Notes: generated by a model not told the origin, from the letters alone. A stretch of 64,000 nt of DNA from an uncultured Campylobacterales bacterium (GCA_947494995.1 CANLWY010000002.1:62001-126000); one strand, 5' to 3'; numbered from the stretch's first letter, positions 16,377 to 25,853 are shown. Numbers and translations: made by a program.

Positions 16377-18203
16377 ATGAATAATAAAAAATTAACTACA
16401 AGTGTGGTTGCTTCACTACTATTAGCAACAAATCTTTACTCAGTAGAGTTATCTTCAATTACAGTTACAAGTGCAACAAAATCGGAACAGTCAATAAAAG
16501 ATGTTACATCAAATGTAGCAGTAATTACAAAAGAAGAATTAGAAGAGAGACATTTTACTACTGTTTCAGAAGCAATAAATACAATCTCAGGAATAAATGT
16601 AACTAGTAATGGTGGTTTAGGGAAAGCAACTTCAGTTTTTATGAGAGGTTTTGATTCTCAAAGAATTCTAGTGCTAATTGATGGTATCAGATACAATGAT
16701 ATTACAGGTATTAGTGGAGCTAGATTTGAACACTTAATGATAAGTGATATTCAGCAAATTGAGATTATTAAAGGGGCACAATCTGGTGTTTGGGGTGCAG
16801 ATGCAAATGCTGGTGTTATTAATATTATTACAACAAGTGCAAAAAAAGGTACAAGTGCAAGTGTTAATATAGAAGTTGGGTCTTTTTTAACAAAAAAACT
16901 TAATGCAAAAATTTCTCATAAGAGTGATAAATACGATTTTAAATTTGGAATAACAAAAATCGATACTGACGGATTTACAGCAAGATTACCTAAAGGTGAT
17001 GATGTTTCTAAATATGAAGATGATGGATATGTAAATACAACTATAAATGCAAAATTTGGGTATAACATTAATAGTAATAACAGAATAGAGTTATCTCATA
17101 ATAGATTAAAAGCAAAAAGTGAATATGATAATGGCCCTTGGGGAACAACAATAGCCCAAAAAGCTGATGGTGAAGGTTATGTTTTAGAGACTAAAAACCA
17201 TTATAGTTCTCTTGCTTATTTAAATAAAAATAAATATTCTGATATAAAAGCCTATGCAAACTATTCAAAAATAGATAGAGATGATGAAAAAGGTTATACA
17301 AAAGAGTTTGATGGAAATATGAAAGAGTATGGAGTAAATGCAAAAATCCCATATAATGTAGACTCTTTTATATTAGCGGGAGTTGACTATAAAGTATCAA
17401 ATCATAAAAATGATGTAGATAGAACACTTAGAAATAGAGGTGCTTTTATTACAAATAGTACTAAGTATGACAAACTTATTTTTACTCAGTCTTTAAGATA
17501 TGATAATTATGATTTATTTAACAATAAAACAACAGGAAAAGTTGGTGTTAGATATAACCATAACGAAAACCTTTATGTAACATCTAATATTGGTACTTCA
17601 TATAATGTTCCAACATTTTATAAGTTATATGATGCGTGGGCAGGTTTTGAAAACCTACAACCTGAAACAACAAAAAGTTTTGATTTGACTGTTTCTTACA
17701 AAGATTTATCTCTTACTTACTTTGATAATAAAATAAATAATATGATTGAATATAATAGTAATACTTACAAATACTTCAATATGGATGATGATGTAAGACT
17801 TAGAGGTCTTGAAGTTGGATATAAAAAAGCAGTTCTTGATGATTTATTATTGAGTTTAAATTATACATATACAGATGCAAAAGATGCAGAAAAGAAAAGA
17901 CTTCAAAGAAGAGCAAAACAGAGTATTAAATTCGGAGTTGATTATTATGGGTTTAAAGATTTTCATATTAATGTAAATGGTGAATATGTTGGAGATAGAA
18001 TTCAGTACGATTTTGGTACTTATAATGAATCTGCTCAAACAGGAAAATATACTGTATGGAATGCAGTAGTTAATTATGAAATTAATAGTCAAGCAAGTGT
18101 TTATTTAAAAGTTGATAATATCTTTGATAAATACTATCAAACAGTTGATACTTATTCATCAGCTCCAAGAAGTGCATATATAGGATTAAAATATAGTTTC
18201 TAA
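16377..18203 (+). CDS. btuB: BtuB-like TonB-dependent cobalamin receptor
   Basis: Outer-membrane receptor of 608 residues, the usual size for BtuB. A signal peptide (about 1-22) precedes a TonB box (LSSITVTSATK), a plug with FMRGFDSQRILVLIDGIRYND and GAQSGVWGADANAGVINI, and a barrel ending in YIGLKYSF. It starts a uptake operon with btuF (1 bp gap), btuD and btuC, and B12 biosynthesis genes follow. Cobalamin or cobinamide is therefore the likely ligand. It must use a TonB system such as that at 8.7-10.2 kb. Confidence 0.88.
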   Translation: MNNKKLTTSVVASLLLATNLYSVELSSITVTSATKSEQSIKDVTSNVAVITKEELEERHFTTVSEAINTISGINVTSNGGLGKATSVFMRGFDSQRILVLIDGIRYNDITGISGARFEHLMISDIQQIEIIKGAQSGVWGADANAGVINIITTSAKKGTSASVNIEVGSFLTKKLNAKISHKSDKYDFKFGITKIDTDGFTARLPKGDDVSKYEDDGYVNTTINAKFGYNINSNNRIELSHNRLKAKSEYDNGPWGTTIAQKADGEGYVLETKNHYSSLAYLNKNKYSDIKAYANYSKIDRDDEKGYTKEFDGNMKEYGVNAKIPYNVDSFILAGVDYKVSNHKNDVDRTLRNRGAFITNSTKYDKLIFTQSLRYDNYDLFNNKTTGKVGVRYNHNENLYVTSNIGTSYNVPTFYKLYDAWAGFENLQPETTKSFDLTVSYKDLSLTYFDNKINNMIEYNSNTYKYFNMDDDVRLRGLEVGYKKAVLDDLLLSLNYTYTDAKDAEKKRLQRRAKQSIKFGVDYYGFKDFHINVNGEYVGDRIQYDFGTYNESAQTGKYTVWNAVVNYEINSQASVYLKVDNIFDKYYQTVDTYSSAPRSAYIGLKYSF

Positions 18204-18204
18204 A

Positions 18205-19038
18205 ATGAAAAGCTTACTACTTACAATATTTTTTACTATAAACTTATTTGCAGGAGAGAGAATAATAACTCTCTCTCCTTCAATAAATGAAATTGTTTTT
18301 GCCCTTGGAAATGGTAAAGATATTGTTGCAAATACTGAATATTGTAATTATCCAGAAGAATCAAAAAAAATACCTAAAATTGGTGGTTATGCAAATGTCT
18401 CTTTAGAGAAAATGTTAATTGCTAAACCAACATTGATACTTGCACAAAACTATGATAAAGAGCTTATCTCAAATATAAAAAAACTAAATTTAAATGTTAA
18501 AACTTTTAAAACTAATAACTTAGAATCAATTAAAAATACAATTACATCTATAGGAACCCTTTTAAATAAAGAACAAAAGGCAAAAGAGTTAAATGAGGGT
18601 ATTGAAAATAGTTTAGAGAATATCAAAGGAATAGTAGCGAATAAAAAGATCTTGGTTGTAATTAGCCCTAGAGAAGACTTAAACAAACTTATTTATGTAG
18701 CAGGAAATAACCTCTATTTTAATGATATAATGAAAATTTCAGAAAATAAAAATGCATATGTTTCATCATCTTTATCTCAACCTATTGTAAATGTAGAGAA
18801 GATAATAAAAATGAACCCTGATATTGTAATTTTATTGGCTCCATATATAAAAGAGAGAGGAATTTCTCATTTTGATATGAAAAAGTCTTGGCTTGGCTTA
18901 CCAATTAATGCAGCAAAAGAAAAAAGAGTTTATATTATAGATAAAGAGTATGCAGGAATACCTAGTAATAGGGTAGTTCATTTTATAAATGATTATAGGG
19001 ATATATTGTTAGATGTTAGAAATAAACAGTTTTACTAA
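18205..19038 (+). CDS. btuF: Periplasmic cobalamin-binding protein
   Basis: Class III substrate-binding protein of 277 residues. It has a signal peptide (about 1-16), the RIITLSPSINEIVFALG strand, the E-Y-C-N-Y-P turn and PKIGGYANVSLEKMLIAKPTLIL, all characteristic of BtuF-type folds, and later KKSWLGLPI. It captures the ligand delivered by BtuB and hands it to BtuCD. It begins one base after btuB and overlaps the ATPase gene by 26 bp. Confidence 0.87.
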   Translation: MKSLLLTIFFTINLFAGERIITLSPSINEIVFALGNGKDIVANTEYCNYPEESKKIPKIGGYANVSLEKMLIAKPTLILAQNYDKELISNIKKLNLNVKTFKTNNLESIKNTITSIGTLLNKEQKAKELNEGIENSLENIKGIVANKKILVVISPREDLNKLIYVAGNNLYFNDIMKISENKNAYVSSSLSQPIVNVEKIIKMNPDIVILLAPYIKERGISHFDMKKSWLGLPINAAKEKRVYIIDKEYAGIPSNRVVHFINDYRDILLDVRNKQFY

Positions 19039-19711
19039 TCCAATTTTACAAGAGATATCTTTTAAACTTGATATTGGTGAAAATCTTATTATCTTGGGTA
19101 AAAATGGTGCTGGAAAATCAACACTTGCAAAGGTTTTATGTAACTTAATACAAAATGATAGAGTAAAACTTTTTGAACAAAGCATTTCAAGTTTAGAAGA
19201 GAGAAAAAGAACAAAGTTCATAAACTATATACCACCAAAACTTGAAATCTTTGATGAATATATTACTACAAAAGAGTTTTTAGAAATGTCTTCTATAAAC
19301 AAAGTAAGTAAAGAGAAAGTTGATGAAGTTATAACTATATTAAAGTTAGAAAATGTAAAGAATAGATATTGTGTAAACCTAAGTAGTGGGGAGCAACAGT
19401 TATTACTGTTAGCCTCAGCATTAATTCATAATGCAGAAATTACAATATTTGATGAGCTTACTGCAAATTTAGATATATCAAGAGTAAAAGAGGTTTTTGA
19501 TATATTTAAGTCTGTAACACTAAAACAAAAGATTATCATAACACATAATTTAGATTTAGCCTATAATCTAAAATATAAAATACTATTTTTAGAAGATGGG
19601 GAAGTTAAGTTTTTTGGTTCAAGTAGTGACTTCTTTCAAATGGAAAATCTTAATAAGTTTTACAATGATAGTATAAAAATAGTAGATAATCACTTGGTAG
19701 TAAATTTATGA
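19013..19711 (+). CDS. btuD: Cobalamin ABC transporter ATPase
   Basis: Cytoplasmic ATPase of 232 residues. Walker A is GKNGAGKST (about 33-41), the signature is LSSGEQQLLLLASAL, Walker B plus catalytic Glu is ITIFDE, and the H-loop is ITHNLD. The Walker B follow-on reads DELTANLD instead of the common DEPT. Its start lies inside btuF and its stop overlaps btuC by 4 bp, so it is coupled to both. BtuD role is inferred from neighbours. Confidence 0.87.
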   Translation: MLEINSFTNPILQEISFKLDIGENLIILGKNGAGKSTLAKVLCNLIQNDRVKLFEQSISSLEERKRTKFINYIPPKLEIFDEYITTKEFLEMSSINKVSKEKVDEVITILKLENVKNRYCVNLSSGEQQLLLLASALIHNAEITIFDELTANLDISRVKEVFDIFKSVTLKQKIIITHNLDLAYNLKYKILFLEDGEVKFFGSSSDFFQMENLNKFYNDSIKIVDNHLVVNL

Positions 19712-20667
19712 AAAAGTTTTTTTATATCTTTGGGTTTTTTATTATAGCTTTTGCTCCTTTTTTAGGGGATACCTCAATTATATATAAGGATGTATTTGAT
19801 TCTAGTACAACTTCATATACCATATTCTGGGATTTAAGAGTTCCTCGAATTATATTGGCTTTTTTTGTAGGAGCCATATTAAGTCTATCTGGACTTATTT
19901 TTCAAACAATCTTTAAAAATGCACTTATAACTCCATATACTCTTGGAATTGCAAGTGGAACTACACTTTTTACAGCTGTATCTATTGTGTTTTTTCCAAC
20001 TGTTATGTTAGCTATTTCAGGAGTTTTAGGTTCTTTTGTTACTATTATAATTTTATATTTAATTTCACAGAAGATAAATAAAAGTTCTATTGTAGTTTCA
20101 ACTAATTCTATTCTTTTAATTGGTATTGCTTTGTCTTTTTTCTACTCTTCAGGGCTTATGTTAGTTTTTTATATGAGTGATTTACAGGAAAACTATTCGA
20201 TTGTGAGATTTACTCTGGGAAGTTTAGATGTAGTAGGCTTTAATAGTGCAGTAATAGTTTCAAGTATCTCTTTAATTTTATTAGCTGTAGTTTTATCTTT
20301 TAAAGAAAAAATCAAACTTCTTTTAATATCAAATGATACAGCCTTTTTAAAAGGTTTAAATGTAAATAGAATAAATCTAACACTTTTGATAGTTATATCA
20401 CTTGCTGTTGGAATAAGTATTAGTTTTGTTGGACCTATTGGTTTTGTGGGGCTTGTTATTCCTCATATTATAAAACTGATTTATAAACAAAGTGCTCATA
20501 AACTTTTAATCCCTGTATTTTTTTATGGGGGACTTTTTTTAGTAGTTGCTGATTTTATTTCTCGAAATTTAAATACTGCTTCTTCTTTACCTATAGGTGT
20601 TGTAACTTCATTTATAGGAGCACCATTTTTTGTATATTTACTTATTAGAAGAAATACTAAAAAGTAG
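19708..20667 (+). CDS. btuC: Cobalamin ABC transporter permease (FecCD family)
   Basis: Inner-membrane permease of 319 residues with about nine to ten helices. FecCD hallmarks include LRVPRIILAFFVGAILSLSG, the GIASGTTLF loop and FVGPIGFVGLVIPHIIK, the helix region contacting the ATPase. It overlaps btuD by 4 bp and is convergent with cbiB, sharing 11 bp at the 3' ends. Iron-siderophore permeases are the same family; the B12 assignment comes from context. Confidence 0.86.
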   Translation: MKKFFYIFGFFIIAFAPFLGDTSIIYKDVFDSSTTSYTIFWDLRVPRIILAFFVGAILSLSGLIFQTIFKNALITPYTLGIASGTTLFTAVSIVFFPTVMLAISGVLGSFVTIIILYLISQKINKSSIVVSTNSILLIGIALSFFYSSGLMLVFYMSDLQENYSIVRFTLGSLDVVGFNSAVIVSSISLILLAVVLSFKEKIKLLLISNDTAFLKGLNVNRINLTLLIVISLAVGISISFVGPIGFVGLVIPHIIKLIYKQSAHKLLIPVFFYGGLFLVVADFISRNLNTASSLPIGVVTSFIGAPFFVYLLIRRNTKK

Positions 20668-21544
20668 AGATAAAATAAGCTAGAGCACAAAAGGCTAAAA
20701 GCAAATCTAGTTTTGATTTAAATTTTAGTGCTTTTAATACATCTATTTTAGAGATGTTCTTTTCTCCTTCTCCAAAATATGGTTTATCTTTAATCTTACC
20801 AAAGTAAGAAGTAGGTCCTCCAAGTTTTATTTTTAAATATAAAGCCATAGCTGATATTGGATGACCAGCATTTGGACTATCATGAAGTTTTCCAAAAGAG
20901 TAGAAGCTTTTAAGTGCTTTTGTTGATTTAAAAGTTAAAGCTATTAAAATAGCTGTTAATCTTGAAGGTATAAAATTTACAATATCATCAAGTTTTGCAG
21001 AAAATTTTCCAAATTTTTCATATTTTTCATTTTTATATCCAACCATTGAATCAAGGGTGTTAATAGCTTTGTAGATAAAAGCTCCAACAATTCCAAATAA
21101 AAGAAGATAAAACATAGGAGCAATTACACCATCACTTAAGTTTTCTGCATAGGTTTCTATTGAAGCTTTATTTATATCAGAATTATTCATATCTTTTGTA
21201 TCACGACTTACTAACATAGATATTGATTCTTTAGGATTTGAAGAGTCTAAAACTTGTTTTACACTATCATATAACATTTTTGATGAGATTGTAAAAGAAG
21301 CGATAAGGGCTTGGAAATAGATATTTTCAATTAGACTAAGAATAAAAGCAGAAAATCCTACTACGAAAATAGTTGATGTTGTAAGAAAAAAACCTCTAAA
21401 GATTGAGTCTTTATAAAAGTTTTTTTCAAACCAAGAGATAAAGTTTCCTATTAATATAATAGGGTGTTTTAGATATTTTACTTTCTCAAACTCTCCAAAA
21501 AAATAGTCAATAAAGTATGCTAGAAATAGAAGTTCAAAATACAA
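20657..21544 (-). CDS. cbiB: Adenosylcobinamide-phosphate synthase
   Basis: Membrane enzyme of 295 residues that joins aminopropanol phosphate (or a related arm) to adenosylcobyric acid. Recognisable features are the DYFFGE start (family D-x-x-x-G-D/E), HPIILIGNFISWFEK, ETYAENLSDGVIAPMFYLLLFG and the late SPNAGHPISAMA motif. It starts with TTG at 21544, 2 bp after cobD ends. It lies on the opposite strand from the btu operon but is functionally matched to cobD beside it. Confidence 0.87.
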   Translation of the reverse strand: MYFELLFLAYFIDYFFGEFEKVKYLKHPIILIGNFISWFEKNFYKDSIFRGFFLTTSTIFVVGFSAFILSLIENIYFQALIASFTISSKMLYDSVKQVLDSSNPKESISMLVSRDTKDMNNSDINKASIETYAENLSDGVIAPMFYLLLFGIVGAFIYKAINTLDSMVGYKNEKYEKFGKFSAKLDDIVNFIPSRLTAILIALTFKSTKALKSFYSFGKLHDSPNAGHPISAMALYLKIKLGGPTSYFGKIKDKPYFGEGEKNISKIDVLKALKFKSKLDLLLAFCALAYFISTF

Positions 21545-21546
21545 AT

Positions 21547-22557
21547 CTATATCCTATTTAAAGCTTTTTTTAGAATCTTGATACTACTTTTGCTTTTTAC
21601 AGCAATTCGTACGTATGAAGTATCAAGAAAATCAAAATTTGAGCAGTTTCTTATCATGATTTTTTCTTTTTCAAGTACTTTTTGTAACTCTTTAGCCTTT
21701 ATATTTTTTAGTTTTATTAATAAAAAATTTGCATCACTTTTATAAACTTTTTCTATAAAAGAGTAGTTTTTTAAAAGGTTTATTAAAAGTTTTTTATTTT
21801 GTTTGTTTTTTTTAATTGTAGTTTTTTTAAACTTTTTATCTTTTAAAGCCTCTATTAAATAGTTCATATCAAAAGTTGAGAGTTTCCACAAAGGCTCTTT
21901 TTCTCTTAGTTTTTTTATGTTCTTTTTTGTTGAAATTATAGTTCCGACTCTAATACCTGCACTTGAATAAAACTTTGTCATAGATTTTAGAATATATAGG
22001 TTTTCATATGACTTTAGGTATTTTATGGCTGATTTTTTTTGAGAAAATTCTAAAAAACTTTCATCTATAAGAAGTGTACAGTTTTGCTTTTCCCATATTT
22101 TAAAAAGTTTATTTAAATTATAGTATTTTCCATCAGGAGTAGAAGGATTTACAAAAATCACAAGGGAGTTTCTTTTAGGTTTTTTATAAATATCTTCAAA
22201 TCTATTTATGAGCTCTATTTTATAGTTATATTTTTTTGCAGCTTTTTTATATTCTAAATAAGCTGGAGAGTAAATAATACATCTTTTTAAACCTAGGTTT
22301 TCAAACAATCTAAAGATAGCAGAACTTCCTCCATTATATAGTTCAATTTGAGAATTCAAAATGTTATAATGGTTTGAAATAGCCTTGTAAAGTCCCTTAT
22401 AATCAGGGTATGAAGAGATACTTATACTATTGAAATCAATTTGAATGTTTGGTTTTATAAAGTTTATATTTGAAGATAAATCGATTATCTCATTTTCTTT
22501 ACAGTTTAGTTTTTTTGCAAATGAGTTTATATCTCCACCGTGTTTAAACTCTTTCAT
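21547..22557 (-). CDS. cobD: CobD-like threonine-phosphate decarboxylase (PLP enzyme)
   Basis: Fold-type I PLP enzyme of 336 residues that decarboxylates L-threonine phosphate to the aminopropanol arm of B12. HGGDINSFAKKL opens the protein as in CobD; NPSTPDGKYY binds cofactor; the Schiff-base lysine is in LKSMTKFYSSAGIRVG; the C-terminal Arg is in SYVRIAVKS. Histidinol-phosphate aminotransferases are close relatives, but the pairing with cbiB favours CobD. It overlaps the phosphoesterase gene by 14 bp. Whether it prefers threonine or serine phosphate cannot be told. Confidence 0.85.
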   Translation of the reverse strand: MKEFKHGGDINSFAKKLNCKENEIIDLSSNINFIKPNIQIDFNSISISSYPDYKGLYKAISNHYNILNSQIELYNGGSSAIFRLFENLGLKRCIIYSPAYLEYKKAAKKYNYKIELINRFEDIYKKPKRNSLVIFVNPSTPDGKYYNLNKLFKIWEKQNCTLLIDESFLEFSQKKSAIKYLKSYENLYILKSMTKFYSSAGIRVGTIISTKKNIKKLREKEPLWKLSTFDMNYLIEALKDKKFKKTTIKKNKQNKKLLINLLKNYSFIEKVYKSDANFLLIKLKNIKAKELQKVLEKEKIMIRNCSNFDFLDTSYVRIAVKSKSSIKILKKALNRI

Positions 22558-23215
22558 CTAGCCAGTTATCTTTACCATTTTCTTTTGCTTTTTTTGCAGC
22601 TGCTTTATAATCATAAGCAACTTTTATTTGTTCAAGATTATATTGATTATCTTCTAGTGTTAATATTGTGTATGAAGCTTCTTTTTTAAGTCCAACTGAT
22701 CCAGGGTTTATTACAATTTGTCCACTATTTAATTTTTGAAAGCTTGGAGTAATAGAGTTTCCACAAAAAATAAAAGGTGCTTCAATATTGTCAGTTAGTT
22801 TAATAATCTCTTCATCACTTCTTTTCTCTTTTTTATCATTTTCCAGTAAGCTTTGTGTATCATCAAAATATGTTCCATGAATCATATAATAAGTTCCACC
22901 AATAATTTTTTCAAAAGGTAAGTCTTGAATCCAGTATAAAACATCTTCACCTAAATCTTTGTAAACATATTTTAAAATGGGGTTATCTTCAAGCTGTTCT
23001 AGAGAAGCTTCAAGTATTTTTCTATCATTATCTCCTAAGATATTGATAAATTTACTTTTTCTAATTAAACCATAGGTAGCTCTTGGCTCAATTGGTCCAT
23101 AAAACATATCCCCAAGGTTTAAAACAACCTCTATATCTTTACTTTTAATATCATTTAGAACTTCTTTTAAAGCATAAATATTTGAGCGTATATCAGATAA
23201 AATTGCAATTTTCAT
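22544..23215 (-). CDS. YfcE-like metallophosphoesterase with substituted metal-site residues
   Basis: Cytoplasmic protein of 223 residues with the calcineurin-like fold. Several metal ligands are changed: the usual D-x-H is SDIRSN (residues 8-13), the GNHD motif reads GDND, and the GHTH motif reads CGNSITPS. LGDMFYGP, MIHGTYF and the closing VINPGSVG remain. It may therefore be catalytically altered or dead. It leads a minus-strand unit with cobD and cbiB, overlapping cobD by 14 bp, so a role in B12 arm synthesis is possible but unproven. Confidence 0.8.
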   Translation of the reverse strand: MKIAILSDIRSNIYALKEVLNDIKSKDIEVVLNLGDMFYGPIEPRATYGLIRKSKFINILGDNDRKILEASLEQLEDNPILKYVYKDLGEDVLYWIQDLPFEKIIGGTYYMIHGTYFDDTQSLLENDKKEKRSDEEIIKLTDNIEAPFIFCGNSITPSFQKLNSGQIVINPGSVGLKKEASYTILTLEDNQYNLEQIKVAYDYKAAAKKAKENGKDNWLDERV

Positions 23216-23317
23216 TAAATGGTTCCTTTTTGGTATCTTTTAGAAGCTTTTACACTATATATTTTAGATATAATTCCGATAAAATTTTCAAGAATATTAC
23301 TATAAAAAGGCTTATTT

Positions 23318-24172
23318 TTGGGTGTATTAACAAAACTCACTCTTGAAGAAATCAATAATCTTATAAAAGATACAAATATAGAGTTTCTTTCTTTACAAGA
23401 AACAGCAAATGGAATTACTGATTCTACTTATATTGGAACTACTAAAGACGAAATAAAATATATCTTTAAAATCTTTGAAACTTCTACAAAAGAGCATATT
23501 GAAAATGAAATAGCTATTTTAAAAACTTTAGATGATTTAGATGTTCCTCATCCTTTATCTAAAAATATCATTTTATATGAAAACAAACCCACTGCGCTTT
23601 TTTCTTTTATAAAAGGAAAAATATCAAAAGATATAAATATAAAACAAATAGAAGAAATATCAAAGTTTTTAAAAGAGCTTCATAGTGTAAATACTATAAA
23701 GCCTACAAATGAAAATATTTATGATAAATATCATTTTCAAAAGTTGCTTAGGCAAGTTGAGTCTTCAAATGATGAGTTTAAAAGTAGATTTGAGTTTATT
23801 AAAGATATTGATTTAGAAAATAATTCACTTATTCATGGAGATTTATTCCCTGATAATGCAAAGTTTATTGATGATAACTTGAGTGGGGTATATGATTTTG
23901 CGCAAAGTTGTTATGGAAATAAGTATTTTGACTTTTCTGTTATGATTGTTTCATGGTGTTTCAAAGGGCATGATTTTAGATTTGATTTCTTAGAAAAAGC
24001 ATTAACTAGTTATGATGAAAAACTTACTATAAAAACAATAGAGCCATATATTTTATATGCTTGTCTTTATTATGCACTTCAACGATATACACGAGTAAAT
24101 AAAGCAAAAGATTATAAAGAGATGATTAAAAAATTTGATATATTAAAAGAGATTTTAGATGCACATATTTGA
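23318..24172 (+). CDS. APH/homoserine-kinase-II-like kinase heading the B12 assembly operon
   Basis: Kinase of 284 residues with the aminoglycoside/choline kinase fold. The Brenner-type catalytic loop is IHGDLFPDN (H, D and N present) and the metal-binding Asp follows in GVYDFAQS. The start is TTG at 23318 with AAAAGG 7 bp upstream. It overlaps bluB by 14 bp. Family members include type II homoserine kinase. In this operon an L-threonine or aminopropanol kinase role, supplying CobD/CbiB, is attractive; no PduX or BluE homologue is visible here. That role is inference. Confidence 0.7.
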   Translation: MGVLTKLTLEEINNLIKDTNIEFLSLQETANGITDSTYIGTTKDEIKYIFKIFETSTKEHIENEIAILKTLDDLDVPHPLSKNIILYENKPTALFSFIKGKISKDINIKQIEEISKFLKELHSVNTIKPTNENIYDKYHFQKLLRQVESSNDEFKSRFEFIKDIDLENNSLIHGDLFPDNAKFIDDNLSGVYDFAQSCYGNKYFDFSVMIVSWCFKGHDFRFDFLEKALTSYDEKLTIKTIEPYILYACLYYALQRYTRVNKAKDYKEMIKKFDILKEILDAHI

Positions 24173-24782
24173 TGATACTAGTATTGAGGTTTTACGTGAG
24201 ATAATGATTTCTCGTAGAGATGTTAGAGGTAATAAGTTTATTGATAAAGAAGTTGATGATGAAGTTTTAGATGAAGTACTAAACGCAGCAAATTCTGCTC
24301 CTTCTGTGGGTTTCTCTCAGCCTTGGAAATTTGTTATTGTGAAAGATAAAAATAAAAGAGAAGAGATTTATCAAGAGTTTTTAGAAGAGAATAAAAAAGC
24401 AAAAAAGATTTTTAAAGATAATGAACTTTATCCTAAACTAAAACTTGAAGGAATAAAAGAATCATATTTAAACTTAGCTGTTTTCTATGAAAAACCAAAA
24501 AGAAAAATATTAGGACAAACAAGTCAGAAAAAAATGGGAGAATATAGTGTAGTTTGTGCAGTCCAAAACTTATGGCTTATGGCAAGAGCTTATGGTGTAG
24601 GAGTTGGTTGGGTTTCTATTTTAAAACCTAAAAAAGTAAAGAAGATACTTGGTATAAAAAAAGAGTATAAATTAGTAGCTTATTTAACTGTTGGTTATGT
24701 AGATGAGTTTTTAGATGAACCAGAACTGCTAAAGCTTAATTGGGAAAAGAAAAAGAGTTTAAAAGATATAAAGATTATATAG
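24159..24782 (+). CDS. bluB: 5,6-dimethylbenzimidazole synthase
   Basis: Flavin-destroying nitroreductase-fold enzyme that makes the B12 lower ligand from FMNH2 and oxygen. BluB-type motifs are SRRDVRGNKF near residue 20, ANSAPSVGFSQPWKFV and the C-terminal ARAYGVGVGWVSI. Length 207 is typical. It shows that the organism makes true cobalamin under aerobic or microaerobic conditions rather than only scavenging bases. It overlaps the kinase gene and precedes cobT. Confidence 0.9.
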   Translation: MHIFDDTSIEVLREIMISRRDVRGNKFIDKEVDDEVLDEVLNAANSAPSVGFSQPWKFVIVKDKNKREEIYQEFLEENKKAKKIFKDNELYPKLKLEGIKESYLNLAVFYEKPKRKILGQTSQKKMGEYSVVCAVQNLWLMARAYGVGVGWVSILKPKKVKKILGIKKEYKLVAYLTVGYVDEFLDEPELLKLNWEKKKSLKDIKII

Positions 24783-24790
24783 GGATTTTA

Positions 24791-25849
24791 ATGATTAAAA
24801 ATATTATAGGAAAAGTTGATTTTTGTGAGAGTTTAAGAGGGAAAAGTGCTACTTTTTTATTTGCTTTGAGTAATACTCAAACTGCAAATATTCAAGGAAT
24901 TACACAAGCTGGAATTCCAGGAAAAATATATTTAACTCCAACATTAGATAGTGAGTTTGTTTGTACAGGTGAAGTTAGAAGCTTAGAGAGTATTGCAGAA
25001 ACACCAAAAGGTGTCCCAACTCCTGCTTTAATAACAAGGGCAGTACATCTTTTAAAACCATATTCAAATATAGAGCTTCTAAACTTAGGATTAGAAGTAC
25101 ATCCAAAAGTAAATTATTTTGATATTCATGAGTTTGGAATAAAGCCATCAAGATCAATTGCACTTGATGCAAATATTGATGCAATGAAACTTTTTCAAAA
25201 GGCTTTAGAGTTTGGCCAACACTTTGAGTGTAAAGATGATTATGTAATTTTAGGAGAATCTGTTCCTAGTGGTACAACAACAGCAAGTGCTACAGCACAA
25301 GCCTTAGGATATGAGTGTAAAAACTTTTTTAGTAGCTCTTTTAAAAATGTTCCAAATAAAGTAAGAGAAGAGACAATATTAAATGCTCTTAAGAATATAA
25401 AAGATGAAGATGATTTATTTACAATTCTAGGAAAAGTTGCTGATAATATGTTGATTTTTAATGCTGGATTTATTTTGGGACTTAATAATAAAATAAAACT
25501 AGTTTTAGCTGGTGGAACACAAATGGCGTGTGTTTTACTTATTGTTAATTCTATTTTAAAAACAATGGGTGGTGAATTTGAGACTTCAAATTTAGCTCTT
25601 TGTACTACAAAGTGGGTTTATGAAGATGAAAATTCTGATATTAAAGCACTTTTAGAACTTCTTGATTTTAAGATTAATGCTTATTATTCAGATTTTGATT
25701 TTTCAATATCAAAACATCCTGCTTTAAAACTTTATGATGAAGGTGAGGCAAAAGAGGGTGTTGGTGCTGGTGGAGCACTTATGTATGGTCTTCTAAATGG
25801 TTTAGAAAAAGAAGAGATTATAAAAAAAGTAGAAAGTTTTTTAGGATAA
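24791..25849 (+). CDS. cobT: CobT-like nicotinate mononucleotide phosphoribosyltransferase
   Basis: Activates dimethylbenzimidazole to alpha-ribazole phosphate. The sequence belongs to the archaeal/cyanobacterial CobT subgroup rather than the E. coli type: FLFALSNTQTANIQGITQAG, LGLEVHPKVNYFD, GESVPSGTTTASA and LVLAGGTQMACVL. A longer frame opens at 24740 inside bluB, but AGGGA at 24781 favours the ATG at 24791, which begins MIKNIIGKVDF. The gene sits directly after bluB, the source of its base. Confidence 0.82.
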   Translation: MIKNIIGKVDFCESLRGKSATFLFALSNTQTANIQGITQAGIPGKIYLTPTLDSEFVCTGEVRSLESIAETPKGVPTPALITRAVHLLKPYSNIELLNLGLEVHPKVNYFDIHEFGIKPSRSIALDANIDAMKLFQKALEFGQHFECKDDYVILGESVPSGTTTASATAQALGYECKNFFSSSFKNVPNKVREETILNALKNIKDEDDLFTILGKVADNMLIFNAGFILGLNNKIKLVLAGGTQMACVLLIVNSILKTMGGEFETSNLALCTTKWVYEDENSDIKALLELLDFKINAYYSDFDFSISKHPALKLYDEGEAKEGVGAGGALMYGLLNGLEKEEIIKKVESFLG

Positions 25850-25853
25850 TAGT

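Noticed and set aside
24740-24790. Longer start for cobT inside bluB
   Set aside because: It adds charged residues read from the bluB 3' end in another frame; the ATG at 24791 has AGGGA before it and matches the family start.
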